From contig NW_025931895.1 in NCBI RefSeq assembly GCF_000764305.2, forward strand, positions 1 through 64,000: DNA of 64,000 nucleotides, given 5' to 3'. Within the stretch, counting starts at the first letter, position 1; the number at the start of each line of letters is the position of its first letter. The translations under genes were made by a program, and so were the position numbers. The notes beneath the pieces were generated by a model, which worked only from the letters and a program-made list of their open reading frames with translations, had not been told where the DNA came from and did not search any database. The stretch is from Hyalella azteca (lineage: Eukaryota > Arthropoda > Malacostraca > Amphipoda > Hyalellidae). Shown piece by piece: positions 21,006-32,600 of this stretch.

Positions 21006-24000
21006 GTTCTATATACAAAATTCGTTAGTCACACATTCGAATACCAAAAATAAAGGTAGAGTATACTTTTACTGTACCTTTTGTTAAGTTAAATAAATAG
21101 TCAGCCATGTGATTATTTGATTTCTTAATGGCCATTATTTCTAAATACATCAGTCTTATGTCTTAGCGAGAATCCTGCGCCTCACATATGGTGCAAGTGC
21201 ACGAAGATGAGCATTCGACGTTGCCATCTTCCCGCTAAATATGAAAGTGGCGGTGGACATCCTGATAGGTAAACATGTATAGTCAAGTCCATTTTTAAAA
21301 TGTAATTCGTAGGAGCAAATGAATTTATAGCCTGGTAAAGCAATAAGTTGGGTAATATTGTATTTTATTCTATTGCCGAGCATCTCTAAGCATTGTTCAC
21401 AATAATTCCTTTTTATTTCTAGACAATTTGATTACCTAGGTACCTAATCAAGCCGCTAGATTTGACTGAGGTCGAAGCTAGTGAAATCAACAGAGCCAGT
21501 TTCAGACATTAGCTTCATGGCAAAGCAGAGAGTTTTTTAGACTTCTTCAAGTTCAATTCCTAAAACTAAAAGTAGACCAGCAAAGTATCTTGGATACCAC
21601 TACCGTCTACCAGTAATATCAAACATACAATGTTGGTTTAACTTTTGAGTAGATCAGGAAAATGAAAATGAACTTTTTCTAAAACATTTCTGGTTTGTCA
21701 CTATGAGTCTATGTTAAAATAAATTGCTTGATAAAAACATAACTGAGTAAGGAAGAAATTAAGAAAAAATGTCTACATATTACTAAGTGAAACAAATATT
21801 GTAGTCTACTCAGTACTCAGTCTAGCTGTCTAGGCCTAGCACCATTAGAAAGCTCTTCTAGCTAGTTCTTGTAGGCTATCTAGCCTATTGATTCTATTCT
21901 AACTAAAATAAATGTTTGGTTGAAACTTTAGTCTTTGACTCATTGACTGCAGGTGGGTGGGGCGTACCGCGTAAGGTCACTGGCCCGGCCGCCCGAGGGC
22001 CCAGGAAATGTGTGTGACTGTCTGACTGATAGACTGATAGTTATGCTGCCTGTAAATTCACTAAAAGGTAGAATTGAAGAGAATAAATTCCAATTTCATT
22101 GTTTTGGCATGTTAAAACAAATGATAAATAAAGGACAAATGGATGGAGAACTACAAATTAACAACCAACAAATGACAAATAAATGTCAAACATAAAAAGG
22201 TGTCAGATACCTTAATGACAAATTAATGTTGAATTAATAATGATTTAATGACTGATGCATTAAATGATGAATTAAAAATAATATTGATTTAATAATAATA
22301 AAAATAAATAGTTCATAATCATGAGAAATTCTTAATACTATTACAGTATTACTAGTAGTACTGTTACTACTGTATCACCAAAAGCCATTGCCGCTGCCAT
22401 TCACAGTTTCACACAAGCATTGGACTCATCTTTTTGCAACTTCCATCACTGCACGACTGTCGGCAGTTGGCACCACTGTGCAGACTGCAGAAAGTGGGTG
22501 AATATCAAAAGATATTTGGCGACGCATCTGTAGCAAAATTTACGCCTTCTGAAGGTCTTGCCGACACATTTGGATTGAAATTATTGCATATGAGAAATAA
22601 CTTCAAAATTACTGGAAATCTGGAAGACCGCAAGCGCACACAGTAAGGTTTCTGGTATGCCGGAACCCGGAAGGATTCAGGATGCAGTGAAGCTTGGCGG
22701 AAAGTAGTTGTGGTGCGTGGATAGTAAGGGATATACTATCAAAGTTACTTGCAGTACTTTCTTATTAAAAATTACCCGGTTACGGGTCTTAAAAATGGCT
22801 GGTGATGATTTGGGCTAAAAAACCATATATTGGCAACGCTGCTTGCACCCTCTGTACCCTGGTTTTGGCATTTGGCAGAGCTCTGAAATTTAAAGCATTC
22901 TCTAAAAACTGTTAGCTTGATTTCCTACTATCTTTTATTAACAGTCCAATATGATATCGTAATTTTTTAACACAAACTATTAGTAGCCCAGGGCTAGGCC
23001 CTAGGCTACTAATAGTACCCTAGAACAGTACAGGTACAGTAGCCTAGGGCCACTACTAATAGTACCTAGGCCACTTGACATTGACAAATTTCCCTAGTAA
23101 GTAGACAAAGAGATAGGTGCAAGCAAACAAGTTCATGTAACGATGTCTATTGTAACGATGTCTAAACGCAATAAACTCCTAAACTTTGAAATATAACCAA
23201 AATGGGAACTGGAATGTCACTCTCACATCACTGAATCACTAATGCGCAACAATGTGGACCGTGGTCCTGCTATTGCCATGCAAGTGCATCATGAGCATTG
23301 GACTCAAAATTTGTCTTTTTTGGAACCTCTACCATTGTAAATGAAAAGAAGGAAAGGTATTTCATAAAACAATACTCACAACATTACTGTACAACTAGCT
23401 GCCAAGCTCTGAAATTCAGAGAGCGTGCTCTAAGAATCACTAGCTTCATTTCCTATTATCTTTCATAAATAGCCCAATATGATATCAAAGTTTATTTTTA
23501 GCACAAAGTGGCCCCCTTTGTGTATCCCAGCCAGGCAAGTAGATGACAGAAAAACAATATGATATCATAATTAGTTTTTTTAGTTAGTTTTCAAAGGCAA
23601 GCCAGTCAAATTAAGCTGCCAGTTGGATGGGACTTTGGGGAAGCAAAAATCTGCCTGTCCACCATTTTGGTAGCTTTGTTGTGAACCGCACCTGGTTTGT
23701 GTGCTTAACTACATTTGTTACTATGAATCATAATTGTAGCCCATGATTGCCTCAGATTAATACAAGAGTTATCTTGGACCAAGGCTTGGAGATTGAGGGG
23801 TAAGAGCAAGCAAATATGGAATATAAGGCAGTATTTTCCAACAATTTTTGGTATAAAATGTCGATTCTGTATTCATTTTTGAAAATATAAGGCAAAACTA
23901 ATTTTTCTTACTTTTACTGTAGAAAAAAGTTGAGGACCCTGTGAACATGATTGGGATGTTTCTACTTTTTCTAGAAATCTTGCAACTCAGAAATGAAATT

Positions 24001-24171
24001 TTTTTGAAATATTTGGAATCTTGCAGCCTAATTGTGCACTTGAGTTAAAAATAAGATTGGAGTCGATTCATTTTACAAGAATTTTGCAGCTCCAAAAATG
24101 GCAGGACAGCTCTTGTTGCAGCTTAAAACGTAGATATATTCCACCTCCAACAGTGATTAGGTTAAGGGGAC
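21006..24171. other. No gene recognised
   Basis: AT-rich DNA with a brief GC-rich patch (21955-22010, after TTGACTGCAG). A CTAG-rich cluster of inverted repeats lies at 22981-23085, where TAGTAGCC pairs with GGCTACTA and related pairs recur. Short ORFs (21156-21383 minus, 22434-22646 plus) have no supporting splice sites or recognisable domains. Confidence 0.5.
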
Positions 24172-24503
24172 CGGCTACCCTCCGGAAAAACTTCTACAGT
24201 TATTATCCGATCATCATGAAACTTCACATACATACGTAAAATGTAAAAATAAGAACATTTTGCTTCCATGAATTTTTCAAAAAAATTGATAGAAAACGTG
24301 AAATTAATAGAAAACGGCTAAAAAGGGGTACTTCAGAAAATCTATCTCCTCCTACAAATATCATCCTACAACATCGAAACGCATATCATTCGGTTCGTAA
24401 GGACCATACCTAAAAATTTGATGATCACTTTTCTCATTTTCCCCTTAGTTTTTTTTATGCGCGTTTTATCCCATTTTTCTCATTTTTCCCCCCTCCCCCC
24501 CCT
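24172..24503. mobile_element. TTAA-flanked transposon, left part, running into the gap
   Basis: TTAA (24172-24175) is followed by GGGGACCGGCTACCCT, and the whole stretch to 24503 matches the reverse complement of 57590-57925. It is a second member of the family described at 56793-57921. The other end is lost in the N gap. Confidence 0.8.
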
Positions 24504-24689
24504 NNNNNNNNNNNNNNNNNNNNNNNNNNNNNNNNNNNNNNNNNNNNNNNNNNNNNNNNNNNNNNNNNNNNNNNNNNNNNNNNNNNNNNNNNNNNNNNNN
24601 NNNNNNNNNNNNNNNNNNNNNNNNNNNNNNNNNNNNNNNNNNNNNNNNNNNNNNNNNNNNNNNNNNNNNNNNNNNNNNNNNNNNNNNNN
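24504..24689. other. Assembly gap (186 N)
   Basis: Preceded by a poly-C/T tract and followed by a minisatellite, both likely causes of the gap. Confidence 0.99.
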
Positions 24690-24840
24690 GATTGTGTCTC
24701 ACCAAAGATTGTCATGTTTTTGTCTCACCAAAGATTGTCATGATTGTCTCTCACCAAAGATTGCCATGTTTTTGTCTCACCAAAGATTGTCATGATTGTC
24801 TATCACCAAAGATTGCCATGTTTTTGTCTCACCAAAGATA
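24690..24840. repeat. Minisatellite at the gap edge
   Basis: Copies of TCTCACCAAAGATTGTCATG alternating with TTTTTG or ATTG linkers. Probably continues into the gap. Confidence 0.9.
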
Positions 24841-25089
24841 CAAAAAATAAAACAGCGAAAAGAGAGCATGTCAAGACAACATAATGATTATGCAAAATGA
24901 TCTTGCTAAAATTTTGCGCAAGCACGATATTAGCACATGTCACTGAAAGTTCTATCAAACACTTATGGCTACATCGATCTGTCTGATTTTTGGTGGAGAG
25001 ATGCAGAAAAACATAGGGAACAAATCCTGACCTTCCAAATTTTTTTTAACTCTATTACTTTTTGAGTTACAGCGATTCAAAGTTGGGTA

Positions 25090-25808
25090 TCGTTTTTTTT
25101 TTGGACACCCTGTATGTACCTGAGGCACAATGATGCAATTATCGCACAGTTGCAGCAGGCATACTACTATTTATGGTAATTCATACGTTAAATAGCAAAG
25201 CACGGTCATGCAGCAGAGCATATTTTCCCAATGTTCATGAGGTTGTTTGGTCAGAAAGGAGGGCTTTTGCAAGGTAGGGTTTCACAGTAAATGGCAATTT
25301 ATTAGTTGTCTGAATTTATTAAATTATTTAGGGTTAGAAGATTTTGTGAGAATGGATGAGCCCAACACTGGAAGGCAATAAGTGGAAATACATTTATATT
25401 TTCCATTTAGTTAGGTGATGATTAATTCCACCATGTGGTGATGCTCCAAAATTTGTTTAATGATGATTTATGTGTCCATGACCATAATTGTTCTCATATA
25501 TGTATTGTTAACTGGGTCTTGATAAACTACATTCACAAATATTCCAACCTGATCAATTGATTGTTATTGGACTATATACGGTACTTTGATTCATTTACAG
25601 TCTGAAAAGGAAAAATCATTCCATGGTGTATTTTGTAAAATCTGGTTTAAAAAAGGTGTTGTAATTGACTTGCACAAAATAAAATTAGGAAAGGGTCACT
25701 GTCTTGTATGAAATTATCAACAAGCATTGGGAAACTACTCATGCCCATGATCCAGATTGTAAATCAAGTTTTTTTACTAGTGATATTGACATGTTCTTAG
25801 GTTTTCCA
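25090..25808. repeat. Dispersed repeat, copy B
   Basis: Direct match to 107-1025 starting at about 25129 and ending TTCTTAGGTTTT (25808). Copy B is shorter (extra block of copy A absent) but keeps a piece absent from A, with the open stretch HWETTHAHDPDCKSSFFTSD around 25720-25790. It is preceded by GGACACCCTGTAT, a motif common at ends of arthropod DNA transposons (general knowledge). Confidence 0.7.
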
Positions 25809-26340
25809 CCAACCCACTGCAATCTAAAATCATCTTGAATGATAATTTGCAAGTCTTAATTATCAATTGATTGTTTTTTTTTTTTACAATTACGCTCCCC
25901 TGTTCTATCATATTAGTTTTCTAAGTTTGTGATGCAATTATGAGAACAACTTTAACTGAAATTCAAAAACCTTCAATGTTTAGTTATAAAATTTATACTA
26001 TGCAATTTGAGTGATCATGAACCAACTTGTTAGGATAGGTGAACAAATTTGTCAAGTTTTCAGTTAATTTTACCTTTATGCTGATTGTGGCCAATGCATT
26101 TGTAGTAACTCTAATAAAAGTGTTCTGTTTATTATCCCAGAAGCAGCCTCTATTGTTTATGCAACTTGGTTTTTGAAGTAACATTAATGAAATTGTTGTT
26201 TGAATGATTTCAGAAGCGGCATCTATAATTTAACAAACTTATTTTAGCCCTATCTTGAATAATATGGTTTCTACTGTTGCATGACAAAAAACATGAATTT
26301 TAGGTCACTTTTGCTGATATCTTAATTTTGCTAAGTGGTG
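25809..26340. other. Upstream region of the RhoGAP gene
   Basis: AT-rich, no exon seen. TTTTGCTAAG (26326-26335) just before the ATG is acceptor-like, so a 5' UTR intron is possible. No TATA box or other promoter element can be argued for. Confidence 0.4.
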
Positions 26341-26640
26341 ATGGAGTTGGTGAATGAAGAAGATGTCAAAGAACTAGTCAAGGAAGAGCTTTCAAAGCTG
26401 GGCATCCTTGACTCGCCTGTTCTGACTGACATCAAGAAGCAAGGCTATGGAGCTAAATTACTCGGCAGAACTGGTGTGGCCCCAGCTAACAAAAATGTCA
26501 AGAATAAGAAGAAAGAACATGATTTGTCCAAGGAGAGCCCTGTGGCTCCAAAACATGATGGTTTCCGCAATAACCCTAAATCCCCATTTTCCAAAAACAG
26601 AAACAGCACAAAAAAGAAGAACATGGTGCTTCAAAATAAG
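26341..26640 (+). CDS. ARHGAP11A: ARHGAP11A-like exon 1
   Basis: Residues 1-100: acidic helix ELVNEEDVKELVKEELSKLGI, then a Lys-rich linker. Ends CAAAATAAG followed by GTCATT, phase 0. The donor is weak, but joining K to VFGV restores the family's conserved border. Confidence 0.75.
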
Positions 26641-29600
26641 GTCATTAGTGAAATTGTTGTAGTAAAAAACTTGTATGTTTCTGATATAGTAGAAGTTTGC
26701 TTTATTTTTATTTTTGATGTTCAAATTTTGGGATAAACGGTCATGGAATTTTTCTTTGTAAGAGTAGGCGGTGATCCACCGTGGCCTGAGACTGCTATGT
26801 CCCAAACAAATACTAAGGAAATACTAAGTAGATTCTCAGTATCAAGCAAAATTATTTTGGTCAGTATAGCTATGTTATAGATGTAAAATCACTCTTTGCT
26901 TTGGATTTATTGCTTTAATCTAGATATAATTTGAATATTTTATTTTTGTGCATGGTTACTACTCCAAATTATTTTTTTCTTTTAATTTCTTCTGTTTTGC
27001 AGGTGTTTGGAGTTGGTTTGTCACAGTCACCTCAATGCAAGGCCTCCCTGCCTGATGGCAACTGCGTACAAGTGCCTCAGTTTCTTGTTGACAGCTGCAA
27101 TGTCTTGAGGAAACACATTACCTTGGAAGGCATCTTCAGGAAAGCTGGATCCTCATCTCGACAGAATGAAATCAAGGTTCCTTCATAAATGGTTGCATTG
27201 CAGCACAATTTTTAGATCCTGATATTTTTTTTAATTTACAAATTCACTATCTGTATAGTTACAATAATATTGTATTAATTTTTCTATATACCCATCAAAC
27301 CTTGAATAAATTTTCCAGGTTTTACAAGAGATTTCACATACATTTTTTACATTTTACTGCATACTCCTAGCTCCGATAGCAATGCCTTATTAAGGATGTG
27401 TGTTTGATTGTAGCTGTGGTGCATTCAGTGATATTACTGCAAAATAAATGGAGAAAGGATTGGTAATGAGAAAGGAACGTGATCAATGATATATGGTATA
27501 TATATATATATATAGGTGACTGTTATTCTGATTGTAGGGTTTACAAATTATTACATTTTCTTGAGTTTCAGATGCTACCAGTATACATGTATATGCTGTT
27601 TTTCTTGATGCATTGACATGGACCTGTTGCCTATCAGAGACTGGTCACATGCTGCCTTCGTTGGTGCCTTTACGTTGATTGGTGCATTTGTTGATTTCTG
27701 TTACATTTCAGAGACTGGTGGATAGTGGGGCAGGTTTGCCCAGTAATATACATGCAGTGGACGCTGCTTGTCTCATTAAGCAGTTTTTTCGATGCCTTCC
27801 CCAGCCTATTCTTGAGACATCCGTACACACTCGTATGCTCAGGTATGTTATGTTTTTTGTTCTAGTCTTACAATACAATGTAGTTGCATTTTATTTTCAG
27901 TCGTCTCCATATGCTTGTAGTAAATTTTTTGGAATTCATTATTTACCATTTGGCGTTTGTTAAAACTGATATTTGTTGATCATAATCATAGAAGGTAAGG
28001 TGAGAATTTCGTGAGTTTCATTTGCTGTTGCGCTCGATCAGGTCAGGGCAGTAGTAAGAGCCTAGTCAGTTGTGTCTGGTCAGCCATGTCTCTCAGCTCT
28101 TGTGGTGCTGGCTATGAATGTGACTTTACCTGTATAGCTAAATATATTCAATTTGAACTGTTCCTATAAAATGGCTCTCAGTATGTTTGTTTTTTGTTTG
28201 AAACAACTATTGGTAATCGCTAGTTTACATGATAATTATTGGTTTGAAGAAGATTTGTGCAAAACGATCTTGTTAATAGTTATAATAATAACTAACAATA
28301 ATAATAATAACTTTTTGGTTTCTGCCATATCAAACCAGGAATATTTTTTGCATATACATATTCCATATATTTTATGTACATTTATAGATACTTCATTTTA
28401 AATTTGTGTTTCATTCCTTTGCATATTTTGCGTTGGCAAATTTAAATAAATTTCTCCAATTTACAGGACTTTTAGAGGGATGTATTGTTGGTGAACTCAT
28501 GATCTGCTTTATGGGAGGTTTAAATCGATGAAGTGAATGAAAAACTCTGAAGCTTGGGTAATGAATTGGCTCCACGCTGTCATTTTAGTCCGTTACAATC
28601 TTATTAATTTGCCAGAGTTCATGGCCATGAATGAAAATTCAACTGTCACACCAGATTATTTTAATACTAGTTTCATCTTAATAAGTGCACATGGCTCAAT
28701 GGAATTTTTTGGTATTTTTAGGACCCTTATTCTAGCGTTCGCTTCAGATTTTGTTTCAAATTTATATTTTGGGGTATAATTTTGCCAAGTTATCAGATAT
28801 TTATGTATCAACGAGGTGAAGTTTATATATACTGGGACTGCCCTTCATATATGCTGACATCATGACATTCCAAGGCATGATTATTTTAGCTGGCCTCTGA
28901 AATGAAAGGAGGCCAATTTCTTTACACAAAGTTCAAACATTATAGGACAGTATTTATTGACTGAATTTACAAATGCCTTTTTATAAGTTGAAAATACCTT
29001 CGATTATTTGGAAAAATATTTTAATCAACATCTACTACCGTACCTACAATTTTGGGACTTTGAAAAAAAGAGCTACATATTAATGGCCTTGTAATTAAGG
29101 GCTTAGCTGATTCAATAATTTATCAGGAAAAAATAAATTGATCAATGTTGTCAAAGTTATGTAACTGATTAAAAACTGCAAATATTCTGAATTTTAACCA
29201 ATGAGATGTTAAGTTTACAAGATGGGGTTTTTATATTTATACACTTAAGATTGGAAGCTAGAAAATTTCGTGAAATATTTGTTCAAAAAAAGTCCTGTTT
29301 GCTTTACAGTTCATGTTAAAAACTATACTTCTGACTCAGGCTAGCATTCATCTTATACCCGGACTAAAGCTTTTTTCGGCATGTGATGGACTTGCTTTGA
29401 CTTACCTTGATGGAAAAATAATTTAAAAACAAAGAAAACGCCCAGCAAGTTAACCATTTATTCAATGAAAACATTTTTATGGTGAACTTTAAAGATATGG
29501 TGAATTTGTTTTGACGTTTTATTTGCTTTAAATTCTTATTGTACTTGCAATTTAAGCAGACTAGTAATATGATGGACATGATGGTGTAAACTCTAACGAT

Positions 29601-32600
29601 ATGGTGAACTTTCTTGGACGTTTTCTTTACTTTCTAAATTCTTGTTGTACTTGCAATTTAAGCAGACTAATTATATAACGGACATGATGGTATACGAGAT
29701 GCTCTTGATCAGATGTCTGCTGACGCTGGAGGAGGGAGAGCCGCGTGTGGCAGGGCTGGTGCTGTGCTCGCTGCTGCTGCCGTCACCCAGTCAGCACTGC
29801 CTTGTATATTTCCTCAATGTGAGACTAATTCACTTATTTGTACTTGAGTAAGTACCATCAAGTGGGATGATTTCGGCAACCAGGGGTGACTGCGGCCATC
29901 ACTACAACAAAAACAAATGGCAGCAAAACAAAATAATAAATGTTGGCCAAAGTCACCCCGGTGGACAAGGTCACCCCAGTCACATTGGCCAACGTTTATT
30001 ATTTTGCTTTGCTGCCATTTGTTTCTGTTGTAGTGGTGGCTGAAGTCACCCCCGGTGGCCGAAAGCACCCCACTTTACGGTACTTTCAGCCCTGTCCTTG
30101 CATTTCAAACACTAAGTATTTACCATTTCAACATTCTTAAATTGTTGTAGGTATTATTAATGGTTTAGTACTGTAAACCTTTTCTATAGATTTTCAAATG
30201 TTTTTCACATGGCTGCCTTCTCCTGCTTACAATTTGTGGTTAGTTAAATGTTGTCTTCTCTACCAGATAAGGATTTAAGTAAGACTTGCACGTATTTTAT
30301 CATGGCGGTTAAATTTTTCAGAAATTCAAATGATTACTCATAATTCACTGTTTCCTGTTCATAAATATTTCATTACTTGCACACTTTTTTGTTTTCTCGT
30401 TCACTCGATAGTTTCTGTTCCCCAGTTCCTGAACGAGATAGTGCAAGAGAGCAGCAGTAATCGCATGGACGCGTACAACCTGGCCGTTGTCCTGTCACCC
30501 AACCTGCTCCCCATGACCCTGAGCCACCCCACCCTTACGACCAACCCTACCAACAACCCCACCGGCTGTAGGAAGTCTAAGTTCGATGCTTCTGCTATCA
30601 CTGAAGACAACATCATTGCTGCTAACATCGACATAATGCAGGTCATGAGAGAAAATTAATCCTTGGCATGGATTATAAGCAAAAGAGGAGGAAGTAGAAT
30701 AAAAAAATTAGTTTTTAAGTTGTTGTAAAATATAACTGGAAGAAATAAAAAACTGGTGAGGTCATGGTTTCAGAAAGGACGAAAAACGTTACCAGTAAGT
30801 CCATAGACTATACTTATTGAAGCGATATAACGCAGCAATATAATATTTGTACGTGATTGCAAACATTTACAATAATTGAATGAATAATTTAGAAACACAG
30901 AATTTTAGTGACAAGATCACACATACAGAATTTCATTTAGTGTGTATGGACTATCACGCAATCTCGAACGCTTCTTTTATGGTTTGGAGTGATTTTGTAA
31001 AACTTCAGAATTGCTTTGTTTGTGCGATATTATTTGGAACAACCCATCTAACATCGATATGACAATTTTCAGGAGCTGATCAAGCACCAACATCGCATGT
31101 GTCGGGTCCACGTAGACGTGTGGTCAAGCCTCTTGCAGGAGCAGCAGCTGCGCGCGTCCGCGCCTAACGAGGCGCAGGACGCCACTGACGGCCCGCGGGT
31201 TGCTATAGCAGCACTGCCTAAGAACAAGAAGCGGAGAAGTGCTTCCATTCATCGTCAGTTCAGTAGCACTCCCGTGTTATAACTCCTTCTTGTTAGCAAT
31301 TTGGCGCTCTAATGTCATTTTTCATAAAATTTAATAGTTGATGATGAAAGATTAAATTTAAGCATATATACGACCTGTCGGCTGACAGTGGAAGCTAAAT
31401 CGAAATTCATCCAAAGACAATTCTTAGGAAATTCCATCTCTAGAAAACGCATCCTAAGTCGTTCTCTTTGCTGAACCTTGTTCTTGATACCTCTCATGAA
31501 GTCTTTGTGATGCTTGATTGCTTGTAAGGCTTTAATATTGGGAAAATTTCATCACACTCCAGAACAATGTATGTTCTTATGTTTTTAGTTGGTCCCTGCT
31601 GCTTTCCTCTTAACAAAGATTTCTCTAGTATCGTTCAAGTCTACGTTCTCATGCGATTGATATTTTTGTATAAGGTTATTTTTATTAGTTTTTCAGGCTA
31701 AATGTTATTGCTTATTAATTAATCTGCAATGTTCATAGGGCTAATATTTTTGTGCCTAAAGTTCATTTGTCTCATCATCCATCCACTGCTCCAGGTTTGA
31801 TGTCTGGTCTCCGTCGTGTGGTGGGGGCCCAAGCTGCTGCTGCTCTCCCTGAACATCTTCCCATTAACACCAACTCCCCCCATCCCCTCCAACAACATCG
31901 TATCACCCGACACACTTCTTCCCCACCTCCACATTCTCGATCCACCAGCTTAGCTCCCACCAATCGTCACCCATATCGTCTCCCCGCCGTATCTTCCCCA
32001 CCACATCTCTCCATAGCCGGCCGCGTGCAAATTGCATCTTCCCCATTACGAAGCCCATCTCGTCTCCCCATAGTTCCTTCCCCAGTGCTGCTCTTCTCCC
32101 CTAGTCACGCCAAGCCGAGCCTTCATCCCCTTGGGGATGGCATTCCTCTCCGGCTGCGGAGTCCTGGCAAGCGGAAGAGCAGCGTACTGCTCTCCAGTGG
32201 AGAGTGAGACTTTGCTATCTGTTGAATTAGTCAAGCCTTCAAGCCTTGTTACATTCAATGCTTTCTGTTGAATTATTCAAGCCTTCAAGCCTTGTTACAT
32301 TCAATGCTTTCTGTTGAATTATTCAAGCCTTCAAGCCTTGTTACATTCAATGCTTTCCGTTTAATGCTTGTCACATTCCGTGCTCTCTGTTGAGTGCTTC
32401 AAGCCTTGTTACATTCCATGCTTTCTGTTTAATGCTTGTCACATTCCGTGTTCTCTGTTGAGTGCTTCAAGCCTTGTCACATTCCATGTTTTCTGTTGAG
32501 TGCTCCAAACCTTGTTACATTCCCTTATTTCTGTCAATTGCTTCAAGCACTTGTTTTTCATTCACTGTTTTGTGTTTAATGTTTTAAGACTTACGACGTG

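Noticed and set aside
21156..21383. Minus-strand ORF ending in an Arg-rich MATSNAHLRALAPYVRRR stretch
   Set aside because: Looks mildly protein-like but has no recognisable domain or splice sites and lies next to the adapter artefact.
24418..24795. 125-codon ORF spanning the N gap
   Set aside because: Most residues are unknown, and both ends are transposon and minisatellite sequence.
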